Source of the DNA: an uncultured Litoreibacter sp.
GTDB taxonomy: Bacteria > Pseudomonadota > Alphaproteobacteria > Rhodobacterales > Rhodobacteraceae
Assembly (NCBI GenBank): GCA_937928335.1
Contig: CALFWN010000095.1
Span: 1 to 11,970 of the forward strand
Length of the DNA: 11,970 nucleotides
Direction of reading: 5' to 3'
Shown here in pieces: positions 1-6,421 of this stretch; position 1 is the stretch's first letter; each line of letters starts with the position of its first letter. A program made the position numbers and the translations under genes. Under the pieces are notes generated by a model. That model saw nothing but the letters and a program-made list of their open reading frames with translations, ran no database searches and was not told the DNA's origin.

Positions 1-582
1 GAAGCGCAGCCGGAAGGCCTGCAAAAGCGTCTCCGCATCCACCTGCGCGCCATAGCCAAACGCTCTGGCATGATGCGCAAACTGCGCGGGCTCAGCGGCG
101 CGCGCCTTTGGCCAGACGGCCAGCCCGGCGCGGGCCAGACGGTGCCAGTCAAAGCGCTTGCCGGGGTCGATCTTGCGCCCCGGCGCCAGGTCAGAATGCG
201 CGATGACCCGGTGCGCGGGGATCGCCCAGCGGGTTTTTATGCCCTGCAAAAGCACTTCAAGCGCGTCCATTAAGCCGTTGGAAAACGGTGAGAACCCGTC
301 ATTGGACAGCTCAATCCCGATGGAATGGGAATTGACGTCATCAATCTCGCCCCATTGCCCGGCTCCGGCGTGCCAGGCGCGGTGCTCCTCGGCCACCAGT
401 GACATCACGCAGCCATCCGGCGCGATCAGGTAATGCGCGGAGACCTCTGCCTCAGGGGTGCAGAGCCTGCGGCAGGCGGCCTCCGCGCTGGCCATTGCGG
501 TGTAGTGAATGACGATGATGCTGGGCCGGGCGCCCGCCTTCCGCTCCCCGAAATTCGGGGAGGGATGGGTGAGCCCGCCCAC
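1..582 (-). CDS. N-acetylmuramoyl-L-alanine amidase (Amidase_2 family, AmpD/AmiD-like), C-terminus cut by window edge
   Basis: Predicted zinc amidase that cleaves the MurNAc-L-Ala bond of peptidoglycan or its fragments. In the 194 residues visible, the family signature is clear: IVIHYTAM with zinc ligand His26, VSAHYLI, AWHAG, SIGIELSN, and VIAHSDLAPGRKIDPG carrying His129, Lys137 and Asp139. The K-x-D and H-to-D spacing matches the AmpD/AmiD active site. Residues from about 164 (AQFAHHARAFGY...) look like the start of the small C-terminal peptidoglycan-binding region found in many of these enzymes; the rest lies outside the window. The start chosen is GTG at 582-580, giving MGGLTHPSPNFG, because the HPSPNFG segment is typical of this family's N-terminus and the GTG follows the upstream stop codon by 1 nt. 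No signal peptide is seen, so a cytoplasmic muropeptide-recycling role (AmpD-like) is possible. No strong Shine-Dalgarno is visible; translation is probably coupled to the lipoprotein gene. Confidence 0.9.
   Translation of the reverse strand, partial: MGGLTHPSPNFGERKAGARPSIIVIHYTAMASAEAACRRLCTPEAEVSAHYLIAPDGCVMSLVAEEHRAWHAGAGQWGEIDDVNSHSIGIELSNDGFSPFSNGLMDALEVLLQGIKTRWAIPAHRVIAHSDLAPGRKIDPGKRFDWHRLARAGLAVWPKARAAEPAQFAHHARAFGYGAQVDAETLLQAFRLRF
544..562. repeat. Perfect 9-bp inverted repeat inside the amidase start region
   Basis: CTCCCCGAA and TTCGGGGAG face each other around a single central A (position 553). It lies about 20 nt downstream of the amidase GTG and codes for the conserved SPNFGE residues. 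In mRNA it could form a GC-rich hairpin if the central bases open into a loop. No T-run follows on either strand, so it is not a normal intrinsic terminator. It may be only a by-product of codon use. Confidence 0.5.
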
Positions 583-583
583 C

Positions 584-1276
584 CTAGTTGCGCACCAGCT
601 GCCGGTATTTGCCCGGGTTCCAGGAACAGGCGTAGCCGTCGCCGTCAGGGTCAAGTTTCAGCTTGTCCTTGTCAGGCCCGCCCGCCTTCAGAAACGCGTC
701 CTGCGCCAGCTCGGAGGAGGCATAGCGCGCGCAGTTTTCGGCCAGCTTGCCCGCGCCAAAGGGCGAGCGGCTATAGACTTTCTGGCCCGGCGGGTGCTGC
801 ACCTGCAGCGCGAACTCGATGGGGGTGGGGGTGCCGCCGCTGGGCCGTTCAGGGACCGCGGTGGGTTGCACCACCTGATACTGCGCCGATTGCTGGGCGC
901 GGCGCTGCGCATCCGAGGCAATGGTCTGGCGCGAGGAGACCGCGTCGAAATCCTGCTCATCCGATATCTCGGAGCTGTCGGGGTCCAGCGCCGCCGTTTG
1001 CACGCCGCCCGGCTGTATCGCGGCCACGGCGGCAGCCGCGGTCGCCTGTGCCTCTGTCTGGGCGCCGGGTGCACCGGGCACACCGGGCGCGCCCTGCTCG
1101 GCGGCCAGCGGCCCGGTCACAACGGGGGTGCCGCCGCGCAGTTGCTGGTTGCGGGCCGATTGGGCGGCCTGGTAGTCGTCATAGCTGCCGAAACCCACGC
1201 CGGCGGCGCTGTCAGGCACTTTCGGCGCGCAGGCCGCAAGGCCGGCTGCGGCAAGTAGAATCAGGGGGGTACGCAT
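584..1276 (-). CDS. Putative lipoprotein with C-terminal Excalibur-like calcium-binding motif
   Basis: About 230 residues. The N-terminus MRTPLILLAAAGLAAC is a lipoprotein signal with lipobox LAAC (lipidated Cys16). A long Ala/Gln/Pro-rich, low-complexity middle follows (QTEAQATAAAAVAAI region), probably a disordered spacer. The C-terminal ~55 residues contain ENCARYASSELAQDAF and then LDPDGDGYACSW, an EF-hand-like DxDxDGxxC loop (Asp209, Asp211, Asp213, Cys217) typical of the Excalibur domain of extracellular proteins. The two cysteines could form a disulfide. The start at 1276 gives a standard short lipoprotein signal with GAGAGTGAGAG upstream. ATG at 1297 (MRVRAFAMRTP...) is an alternative; ATG at 1345 would overlap gatA and is unlikely. 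The stop is 1 nt before the amidase GTG, so the two are probably co-translated. A periplasmic, calcium-related role near the cell wall is inference; the specific function is unknown. Confidence 0.82.
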   Translation of the reverse strand: MRTPLILLAAAGLAACAPKVPDSAAGVGFGSYDDYQAAQSARNQQLRGGTPVVTGPLAAEQGAPGVPGAPGAQTEAQATAAAAVAAIQPGGVQTAALDPDSSEISDEQDFDAVSSRQTIASDAQRRAQQSAQYQVVQPTAVPERPSGGTPTPIEFALQVQHPPGQKVYSRSPFGAGKLAENCARYASSELAQDAFLKAGGPDKDKLKLDPDGDGYACSWNPGKYRQLVRN

Positions 1277-1319
1277 GGCAAATGCTCTCACTCTCATGTC
1301 AGTCCCGGCGGTCGTACTG

Positions 1320-1337
1320 CCGCCTTGGGGCGGTTTT
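1320..1337. terminator. Short GC hairpin directly after gatA stop (weak terminator candidate)
   Basis: CCGCC-TTGG-GGCGG forms a 5-bp stem with a 4-nt loop. On the plus strand it is followed by TTTT, the shape of an intrinsic terminator for rightward (antisense) transcripts. On the minus strand, the direction of gatA, the hairpin begins 2 nt after the TAA but has no U-run, so it may only slow or process the transcript between gatA and the lipoprotein gene. Confidence 0.3.
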
Positions 1338-2817
1338 ACCACCATTTCTCGGGTTTTGCTACAAATCCGGCGGCCTGCTCCAGCGCGTAGGCATGGTTCA
1401 ACAAATCGGCCTCCTCCCAGGGGCGGCCAATCAGCTGCAGCCCAAGCGGCAGCCCTTGCCGGTCAAGCCCCGCAGGCACCGCAATGCCCGGCAGGCCCGC
1501 AAGGTTCACGGTCACGGTGAACACGTCGTTGAGATACATCTGCACCGGGTCGGCATCCGCCATCTCCCCAAGCCCGAAAGCGGCGCAGGGGGTGGCGGGC
1601 GTCAGGATCGCGTCGATCCCTTGCGCAAACACATCCTCGAAATCCTTCTTGATCAGGGTGCGGACCTTGCGGGCGCGGTTGTAATAGGCGTCATAGAACC
1701 CCGCCGACAGAACATAGGTCCCGATCATCACCCGGCGCTGCACCTCGGGGCCAAAGCCCTCGGCGCGGGTCTTCTCATACATCTCGGTGATGCCGTCGCC
1801 CTGTGCCAGCTTGGCGCGATGCCCGAACCGCACGCCGTCATAGCGCGCCAGGTTCGACGACGCCTCCGCAGGTGCGACCACATAATAGGCGGGCAAGGCG
1901 TATTTGGTATGCGGCAGGGAGATATCGACGATCTGCGCGCCCGCATCCTTCATCATCTCGATGCCCTGCGACCACAAATCCTCGATATCCTGTGGCATCC
2001 CGTCAAGGCGGTATTCCGCAGGGATGCCGATCTTCTTGCCACGGATATCGCCGGTCAGCGCGGCCTCGAAATCCGGCACGGCCAGCTCGGAGGACGTGCT
2101 GTCCTTGGGGTCATGGCCCGCCATCGCTTCCAGCATGATCGCGGCGTCGCGCACCGATTTGGTCATTGGCCCGGCCTGATCCAGCGAGGAGGCAAACGCC
2201 ACCACGCCCCAGCGCGAGCAGCGCCCATAGGTGGGTTTCAGCCCGGTGATGCCCACAAGGGCCGCAGGCTGGCGGATCGAGCCGCCCGTATCGGTGCCGG
2301 TCGCGGCCAAGCAAAGATCAGCGGCCACCGCAGAGGCCGACCCGCCCGACGAGCCCCCTGGCGTCAGCCGCCGCTCGTCGATTTTCCACGGGCTGGCCAC
2401 ATCGCCATAGCAAGAGGTCTCGTTCGAGGAGCCCATCGCGAACTGGTCCATGTTCAGCTTGCCCAGCATGACCGCGCCCGCATCCCATAATTGCTGCGTG
2501 ATGGTCGACTCGTATTCCGGCTTGAACCCTTTGAGGATGCCCGAGGCCGCCTGCGTGTCCACGCCCTTGGTCGCAAACAAATCCTTGATGCCCAAAGGCA
2601 CGCCGCACATCGCTGGCGCGTCACCCGCCTTGATCCGTATATCCGCGGCCTCGGCCTGCGCCAACGCAATCTCGGGCGTGTTGTGCACAAAGGCGTTCAG
2701 CGCGCCGGAGCCTTCGATCTCCGACAGGCAATCTTTGGTAATCTCGACAGAGGTAAACGCGCCCTTGCGCATACCGTTGCGGGCCTCCGAGATGGTCAGT
2801 TTGGAAAGCTCAGCCAT
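1336..2817 (-). CDS. gatA: Asp-tRNA(Asn)/Glu-tRNA(Gln) amidotransferase subunit A (GatA)
   Basis: Amidase-signature subunit of GatCAB, which frees ammonia from glutamine and supplies it to GatB for conversion of Glu-tRNA(Gln) (and Asp-tRNA(Asn)) to the amidated form. It acts in the cytoplasm. The 493 residues match the usual GatA length. The Ser-cisSer-Lys triad is visible: Lys78 in [10 protein letters not shown], Ser156 in [10 protein letters not shown], and Ser180 in [13 protein letters not shown]. The 24-residue gap between the serines is the family value. The C-terminal region has [10 protein letters not shown] and [14 protein letters not shown], also typical. The ATG at 2817 overlaps the gatC stop in TAATG, so the two subunits are translationally coupled. 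gatB is not in the window. Most alphaproteobacteria lack glutaminyl-tRNA synthetase and depend on this complex. Confidence 0.98.
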   Translation of the reverse strand: MAELSKLTISEARNGMRKGAFTSVEITKDCLSEIEGSGALNAFVHNTPEIALAQAEAADIRIKAGDAPAMCGVPLGIKDLFATKGVDTQAASGILKGFKPEYESTITQQLWDAGAVMLGKLNMDQFAMGSSNETSCYGDVASPWKIDERRLTPGGSSGGSASAVAADLCLAATGTDTGGSIRQPAALVGITGLKPTYGRCSRWGVVAFASSLDQAGPMTKSVRDAAIMLEAMAGHDPKDSTSSELAVPDFEAALTGDIRGKKIGIPAEYRLDGMPQDIEDLWSQGIEMMKDAGAQIVDISLPHTKYALPAYYVVAPAEASSNLARYDGVRFGHRAKLAQGDGITEMYEKTRAEGFGPEVQRRVMIGTYVLSAGFYDAYYNRARKVRTLIKKDFEDVFAQGIDAILTPATPCAAFGLGEMADADPVQMYLNDVFTVTVNLAGLPGIAVPAGLDRQGLPLGLQLIGRPWEEADLLNHAYALEQAAGFVAKPEKWW

Positions 2818-3104
2818 TATTCAACCACCTTCGGCACGGCGAAAAACCCTTCACGCGCATCGGGCGCATTGGCCAGCACGGCCTCTTGCTGGTCACCATC
2901 CGTTACCACATCCTCGCGACGCTTAAGGCGCTGCGGTGTCACAGAGGTCATCGGCTCGACCTCCTCGACATCCACCTCGTTGAGCTGTTCCATGAAGGCC
3001 AAAATTCCGTTCAGCTCACCGGCGAGCCGGGGCAGCTCGGCCTCGGGCACCGCGATGCGGGCCAGCTTGGCCACACGGGCGGCAATTTTGGTGTCAATCG
3101 ACAT
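2817..3104 (-). CDS. gatC: Asp-tRNA(Asn)/Glu-tRNA(Gln) amidotransferase subunit C (GatC)
   Basis: Small subunit that wraps around the GatA-GatB interface and stabilises the amidotransferase. The 95 residues are the normal length. The family pattern is present: [21 protein letters not shown] near the N-terminus, [19 protein letters not shown] in the middle, then LREDVV-like RREDVVTDG and a C-terminal [12 protein letters not shown]. The ATG at 3104 is preceded by GGAG about 7 nt upstream. It is the first gene of the gatC-gatA pair; their stop and start codons share one base. The 130 bp upstream contain a strong inverted repeat and a possible promoter, listed separately. Confidence 0.97.
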   Translation of the reverse strand: MSIDTKIAARVAKLARIAVPEAELPRLAGELNGILAFMEQLNEVDVEEVEPMTSVTPQRLKRREDVVTDGDQQEAVLANAPDAREGFFAVPKVVE

Positions 3105-3131
3105 GGGAGCACTCCGTCTAAATCAAGCTCT

Positions 3132-3174
3132 CACATACCCCCGCCTGTGCGGCGCTTCAAGCGCTACCGCACAG
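3132..3174 (-). promoter_or_regulatory. Possible gatCA promoter overlapped by a large imperfect inverted repeat
   Basis: The repeat at 3145-3174 has outer arms CTGTGCGG and CCGCACAG (8 bp, perfect) and inner arms CGCT/AGCG around a 3-nt loop, with CTA bulged on one side: 12 bp in total. On the minus strand a candidate -35 TTGAAG (3160-3155) and -10 TATGTG (3137-3132) are 17 bp apart, so the repeat would cover the -35 and part of the spacer, as an operator would. The -10 is weak (3 of 6). The repeat could instead be the end-of-transcript hairpin of the upstream 91-residue gene, but no U-run follows. Confidence 0.35.
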
Positions 3175-3201
3175 CCAATTGCACCGCGCAAGCCGGAAGG
3201 A

Positions 3202-3217
3202 GGCCGCCGCAGCGGCC
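3202..3217 (-). terminator. GC hairpin downstream of the 91-residue gene
   Basis: GGCCGC-CGCA-GCGGCC forms a perfect 6-bp stem 17 nt after the stop codon of the minus-strand gene at 3235-3510. On the minus strand it is followed by TCCTTCC, a pyrimidine run with few T residues, so it is at best a weak intrinsic terminator. Confidence 0.35.
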
Positions 3218-3234
3218 CCCGATTTTGCCCGTGC

Positions 3235-3510
3235 CTACTGGTACGGCCGGTGCATGGAGGTGCCAAGCAGGACATAGGGGCATTGCTTGGGCTTTGGCTC
3301 AAGCCCGATATCAGCCCGCAGGCGGTCCGGCATCAGGTCCAGTTCTGGCTGACCCCGCAACGCGAGATCAGCCTTGGTATCGGGTGGCCGGGTGCGTTTC
3401 ACCATCTTCGCGGCCAACGCCAGCATGACGCCTCTGACACCGTAGCTTGCAATCAATTCATCCATAACATCTGCCAGACTGGGTCCGGGCTTCAATGGCA
3501 CTGCATTCAT
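3235..3510 (-). CDS. Hypothetical protein, 91 residues
   Basis: I do not recognise a named family. The ATG at 3510 is chosen because GGAG lies about 6 nt upstream; a GTG at 3534 in the same frame has no such support. The N-terminal half (PSLADVMDELIASYGVRGVMLALAAKMVKRTRPP) is predicted helical and amphipathic, then a linker leads to LDLMPDRLRADIGLEPKP. The segment 'LPDRLRADIGL' recalls the short 'L..RDIGL' motif of small DUF1127-like proteins common in alphaproteobacteria, but the resemblance is too short to assign it. The last ~20 residues are basic and proline-containing. No signal peptide or membrane segment. It stands alone between its own leader hairpin and a downstream hairpin, so it is probably monocistronic and separate from gatCA. 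Confidence 0.6.
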   Translation of the reverse strand: MNAVPLKPGPSLADVMDELIASYGVRGVMLALAAKMVKRTRPPDTKADLALRGQPELDLMPDRLRADIGLEPKPKQCPYVLLGTSMHRPYQ

Positions 3511-3519
3511 AAGAGATCT

Positions 3520-3539
3520 CCGGCGCAAAAACACGCCGG
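3520..3539 (-). promoter_or_regulatory. Leader hairpin partly covering the Shine-Dalgarno of the 91-residue gene
   Basis: On the minus strand CCGGCG-TGTTTTTG-CGCCGG forms a perfect 6-bp stem with an 8-nt loop. The final GG of the 3' arm is the first part of the Shine-Dalgarno GGAG, with the ATG 9 nt beyond the stem. Folding would hide part of the ribosome-binding site. A 6-bp inverted repeat TGTGGT/ACCACA (3546-3551 and 3568-3573) lies just upstream. A regulatory role is inference. Confidence 0.35.
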
Positions 3540-3691
3540 CCTTTCTGTGGTTTAGAGAGACCCGGAGACCACAAATCGCGCATGGCTGCGCTATTGCGGA
3601 TCAGACCAAAACTGGTCGGGTCGGTTCAGGGTGGTGGTGGATCAGCTCGGATGCGAAGTGGCAGCGGGCTGGGGCGACGGGTTCGTCTGGG

Positions 3692-3793
3692 CTACGAGGA
3701 AATTCGTTTGCCAGACAGGGCGGCATGGCCTTCGGTCATCAAAGAGGCCGGCTGCACAAACCCAAGAAGGTCGCTGGTTTGATATGTCATCAT
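3692..3793 (-). CDS. Possible small protein, 33 residues, behind a strong promoter
   Basis: The case rests on expression signals, not on homology. ATG at 3793 is followed by a second ATG, and AGGGAG (3806-3801) sits 7 nt upstream, one of the best Shine-Dalgarno matches in the window. A near-consensus sigma70 promoter lies just upstream, giving a leader of about 30 nt. The peptide starts MMTYQTSDLLGFVQPAS and ends GHAALSGKRISS; it is soluble-looking with a basic C-terminus and no membrane segment or signal peptide. The frame stays open farther upstream (to 3913), but that extension crosses the promoter and is unlikely to be translated. It could instead be a leader peptide or the 5' part of a small RNA. 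I do not recognise the family. Confidence 0.4.
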   Translation of the reverse strand: MMTYQTSDLLGFVQPASLMTEGHAALSGKRISS

Positions 3794-3830
3794 GTCACGT
3801 CTCCCTAGGTTTGATGTGTCGCGTGCTCTT

Positions 3831-3858
3831 TTCATACAACCACAGGCACATGTGTCAA
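3831..3858 (-). promoter_or_regulatory. Near-consensus sigma70 promoter, minus strand
   Basis: Reading the minus strand, -35 TTGACA (3858-3853) is a perfect consensus match, the spacer is 16 bp, and -10 TATGAA (3836-3831) matches 4 of 6 positions. The predicted start of transcription is near 3824, about 30 nt before the ATG of the 33-codon ORF. This is the clearest promoter in the window. Confidence 0.6.
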
Positions 3859-3976
3859 AGAACTTTTCGCATTGGCAGGCAAAACCTTGCCGCCCCTCTT
3901 CCAGACCCCGCAATGCGCCGTGATCTGTTAACCTTTTCCCCGTATTCCCCCATGCCGACAGCGTGTCACGACGCTC

Positions 3977-4006
3977 TGTGTACGGGATGTGTACGCGCTG
4001 TGTACG
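3977..4006. repeat. Three direct repeats of TGTGTACG at exact 11-bp spacing
   Basis: Copies start at 3977, 3988 and 3999, so each is about one helical turn from the next and all lie on the same DNA face. The third copy ends 12 bp before the tadA stop codon. Phased repeats of this kind are typical of cooperative protein binding (operator or iteron style). The binding protein is unknown. Confidence 0.7.
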
Positions 4007-4018
4007 CGGCTTTTATGG

Positions 4019-4474
4019 TTAATTCTCGCGCCGGTCGCGGAAAAACATGCGCAACAATGCCGCCGATTCCTCTTCGCAAATCCCGTCATAAATGTCTGGC
4101 TTGTGATGGCTTTGCGACTGCTCAAATACCCGCGCCCCCTGCCCGACCCCGCCGGATTTCGGATCGCTCGCGCCGTAATACAGCCGTGCAATCCGCGCCT
4201 GCGAAATCAGGCTGGCACACATCGCACAAGGCTCAAGCGTCACGTAAAGCGCGCAGCCCGTAAGCCGCTCGGAGCCCAGCGCGGCGCAAGCCTGCCGGAT
4301 CGCCAGCACCTCGGCATGGGCCGAAGGGTCACGGTCTTCGATCACCCGGTTGCCCGCCTGCGCGATGACCTGCCCCTCAGCAGAGACCACCACAGCGCCC
4401 ACCGGCACCTCCCCGCGCGCCGCCGCCGCCCGCGCCTGATCCAGTGCGGCCTCCATATGTGAGGTGAACCCCAT
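4019..4474 (-). CDS. tadA: tRNA-adenosine(34) deaminase TadA
   Basis: Zinc-dependent deaminase that converts adenosine to inosine at the wobble position of tRNA-Arg(ACG). The 151 residues fit the family. The active site is clear: SAHAEV with zinc ligand His53 and catalytic proton-shuttle Glu55, and VTLEPCAMC with zinc ligands Cys83 and Cys86. The N-terminal AAARGEVPVGAVVV, the GNRVIEDRDPSAHAE segment and the YGASDPKSGGVGQG loop are also typical of TadA rather than of cytidine or guanine deaminases. The start at 4474 (MGFTSHMEAALDQAR) fits bacterial homologues; an in-frame TTG at 4486 is less likely, and no strong Shine-Dalgarno is seen. The gene is divergent from the pseudouridine synthase gene, with 84 bp between them that must hold both promoters. 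Confidence 0.95.
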   Translation of the reverse strand: MGFTSHMEAALDQARAAAARGEVPVGAVVVSAEGQVIAQAGNRVIEDRDPSAHAEVLAIRQACAALGSERLTGCALYVTLEPCAMCASLISQARIARLYYGASDPKSGGVGQGARVFEQSQSHHKPDIYDGICEEESAALLRMFFRDRREN

Positions 4475-4558
4475 CTGGTTTATCAATCATATCAACGGCT
4501 TGCGCACAAGACCTCACAGGGGCTTTCCCTGAGCGCCACAACAGACTAAACCGCTGAT

Positions 4559-5425
4559 ATGGCTGATAAAACACCCCCAAATACCCCAGAAGGCGACCGG
4601 ATCGCCAAAGTGCTCGCCCGCTCCGGCGTGGCCTCGCGGCGTGGCGCGGAGGCGCTGATCGAAGCCGGGCGCATCAGCGTGAACGGCAAGGTGATCACCA
4701 GCCCCGCGCTGAATGTGACGGCCAAAGACGTGATCCGTTTTGACGGCAACCAGATCGCCGAGCCCGAGCGCCCGCGCCTGTGGCTCTACAACAAACCTGT
4801 GGGTCTGGTGACGACAGAGCGCGACGAGAAAGGCCGCCAGACAGTGTTTGACGCCCTGCCCAAGGACCTGCCCCGCGTGGTCAGTGTCGGGCGTCTGGAC
4901 ATCAATTCCGAAGGGCTGTTGCTGCTGACCAATGATGGCGCCATCAAGCGCCAGCTGGAGCTGCCCTCCACAGGCTGGCTCCGCCGCTACCGGGTCCGCG
5001 TCAATGGCAGACCCCGGGACGAAACCTTTGATCCCTTGCGCCAAGGCATCACCGCCGAGGGCGAACGGTTCCAGCCGATGGAGGTCACGCTTGACCGCCA
5101 ACAAGGCGCCAACGCCTGGCTGACAGTTGGCCTGCGCGAAGGAAAAAACCGCGAAATCCGCCGTGCGATGGACGAGGTGGGCCTGAAGGTAAACCGCCTC
5201 CTGCGCACCACCTACGGCCCGTTCAGATTGAACGATCTGAAGCCGGGTGAGGTGGAGGAGGTCAAGGCCCGTGTGCTGCGTGACCAGCTGGGCATTGCGC
5301 CCAAGGACGCGGCACCCCGCCCCAAAAAGCGCCCTGCACAAAAGGGTGGCCCAAAGAAAGCCCCACGGCCAAACCGAACCGGGCAGCAAGCCAAGCCGCG
5401 CGCATCAAGGGGACCCAAGCGGTAA
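4559..5425 (+). CDS. rluB: S4-domain pseudouridine synthase, RluB/RsuA family
   Basis: Isomerises uridine to pseudouridine in rRNA; by overall layout it is most like RluB (23S rRNA, position 2605 in E. coli numbering), though RsuA/RluE/RluF cannot be excluded from sequence alone. The S4 RNA-binding domain covers about residues 12-60 ([21 protein letters not shown]...GRISVNG). The catalytic domain runs from about 74 to 240, with catalytic Asp114 in [18 protein letters not shown], plus [10 protein letters not shown] and [11 protein letters not shown]. The final ~35 residues are very rich in Lys, Arg and Pro ([15 protein letters not shown]...), a disordered basic tail likely to bind RNA. Length is 288 residues. 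The start at 4559 places the S4 domain at the usual distance; the ribosome-binding site is weak. Confidence 0.93.
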   Translation: MADKTPPNTPEGDRIAKVLARSGVASRRGAEALIEAGRISVNGKVITSPALNVTAKDVIRFDGNQIAEPERPRLWLYNKPVGLVTTERDEKGRQTVFDALPKDLPRVVSVGRLDINSEGLLLLTNDGAIKRQLELPSTGWLRRYRVRVNGRPRDETFDPLRQGITAEGERFQPMEVTLDRQQGANAWLTVGLREGKNREIRRAMDEVGLKVNRLLRTTYGPFRLNDLKPGEVEEVKARVLRDQLGIAPKDAAPRPKKRPAQKGGPKKAPRPNRTGQQAKPRASRGPKR

Positions 5426-5501
5426 TTGGAACCCTTGCCGACAGAGCCGCGTGCTGTATGCAATATGCTCCGACACTGACGCTGACGAAAGGGCCGTCGC
5501 T

Positions 5502-6347
5502 ATGGCTGAGTTTCTGAATTTCGAGAACCTGTTCACCCTGCAAAATCTGGGCAACCTACTGATGCTGTGTTTCCTGCAGGCGGTGCTGGGCTTCGACAAC
5601 CTGCTCTACATCTCGATCGAAAGCCAGCGCGCCCCTGTCGCGCATCAAAAGGCGGTCCGGTTCTGGGGCATCATCATTGCCGTAGCCCTGCGCGTGGTGC
5701 TGCTGTTTGTCATGGTCAGCCTGCTGGGCAGATTGACCGAGCCGTTCTTCATCTTCGAGTGGGAGGGTGTGCTCACCGGCGGGGTCAACTTCGCGACTTG
5801 CGTGTTCATTTTCGGCGGCATCTTCATCATGTATACGGCCTTCAAGGAAATCGGCCACCTGTTATCGGTGCAGCATCTGGACCATGACGTGGAGGCCAAA
5901 TCCGGCAAATCCGCAGCCAAGGTGGTGATGCTGATCGTGTTCATGAACCTGATCTTCTCGTTCGACTCTGTGTTGTCGGCCATCGCCATCACCGAGGTTT
6001 TCCCGGTGCTTGCCGCCGCCATCCTGATCTCGGGCCTTGCCATGCTTTTGCTGGCCGACGGGGTAACGGCCTTCCTGCAAAAGAACCGCATGTATGAGGT
6101 GCTGGGCCTGTTCATCCTGCTGATCGTGGGCGTGGTGCTGTTGGGAGAGGCCGGAGTGGCCGCTAGCCATGCCGCCCATGATGACAGCCTGGCGATCATG
6201 ATTTTCGGATATCCGCTGATCCCAATGTCAAAAACCACCTTCTATTTCTCTGTCATCGTGCTTTTCGCGGTGGAGATCATTCAATCCGGCTATGCCCGCA
6301 AACTGGAGGCCGAACGCAACGCCACCCAATCGGGGCGCGCGCATTAG
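5502..6347 (+). CDS. TerC-family integral membrane protein
   Basis: Multi-pass inner-membrane protein of 281 residues, the usual size for the TerC/YjbE/YkoY family. Members are linked to tellurite resistance and to manganese export or metal loading of exported proteins (for example E. coli Alx). Conserved acidic positions lie inside the membrane: Asp32 in VLGFDNLLYIS, Asp155 in NLIFSFDSVLSAIAIT, and Asp186 in LLLADGVTAF. About seven hydrophobic segments are seen. The loop at residues 121-140 (QHLDHDVEAKSGKS) is charged and may be cytoplasmic. The ATG at 5502 is preceded by AAAGGG 9 nt upstream; the open frame extends farther upstream but overlaps the pseudouridine synthase gene. The 76-nt leader shows no yybP-ykoY-like (manganese riboswitch) fold that I can recognise. 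It stands 74 nt before the 26-codon ORF that opens the XpaC-TelA run. The ion handled is unknown. Confidence 0.92.
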   Translation: MAEFLNFENLFTLQNLGNLLMLCFLQAVLGFDNLLYISIESQRAPVAHQKAVRFWGIIIAVALRVVLLFVMVSLLGRLTEPFFIFEWEGVLTGGVNFATCVFIFGGIFIMYTAFKEIGHLLSVQHLDHDVEAKSGKSAAKVVMLIVFMNLIFSFDSVLSAIAITEVFPVLAAAILISGLAMLLLADGVTAFLQKNRMYEVLGLFILLIVGVVLLGEAGVAASHAAHDDSLAIMIFGYPLIPMSKTTFYFSVIVLFAVEIIQSGYARKLEAERNATQSGRAH

Positions 6348-6361
6348 TGCTGGCAGGTTTC

Positions 6362-6390
6362 TGGTAACCAGCGCCCACACCGCCTATATC
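6362..6390 (+). promoter_or_regulatory. Weak candidate promoter ahead of the XpaC-TelA run
   Basis: TGGTAA (6362-6367) and TATATC (6385-6390) are 17 bp apart, with 3 and 4 of 6 consensus matches. The -35 lies in a small palindrome CTGGT-A-ACCAG (6361-6371). The alternative is that the run is simply read through from the TerC gene, as no terminator is visible in the 74-nt gap. Confidence 0.2.
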
Positions 6391-6421
6391 TGGGGCACCA
6401 CCAGCTGAGGACAGGACGTCT

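Larger units (their letters stand above)
3511..4018. other. About 500-bp region without a large gene
   Basis: The longer open frames here have no recognisable protein features and no ribosome-binding site. The region holds the leader of the 91-residue gene, a small hairpin GACCA-AAAC-TGGTC (3604-3617), a possible 33-codon gene with a strong minus-strand promoter, a GGCAA-AACC-TTGCC hairpin near 3875-3895, an imperfect inverted repeat ACAGCGT/ACGCTcTGT near 3959-3979, and three phased TGTGTACG repeats next to tadA. I see no tRNA, no transposase remnant and no convincing terminator for tadA. Confidence 0.5.

Noticed and set aside
433..2490. 685-codon open frame on the plus strand
   Set aside because: It runs antisense to gatA and the lipoprotein gene, is rich in Arg, Pro and Gly without domain features, and arises from the high GC content of the opposite strand.
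3631..4263. 210-codon open frame on the plus strand spanning the intergenic region and part of tadA
   Set aside because: It crosses the real tadA gene in antisense, has no ribosome-binding site and no recognisable domain.
4514..5389. 291-codon open frame on the minus strand
   Set aside because: Fully antisense to the pseudouridine synthase gene, which has an S4 domain and catalytic GRLD motif.
5426..5501. Possible yybP-ykoY manganese riboswitch ahead of the TerC gene
   Set aside because: The gap is only 76 nt and I could not find the paired arms and conserved loops of that riboswitch.
5645..6238. 197-codon open frame on the minus strand
   Set aside because: Antisense to the TerC gene; its Ser/Thr/Met-rich composition is what a complement of hydrophobic membrane codons gives.
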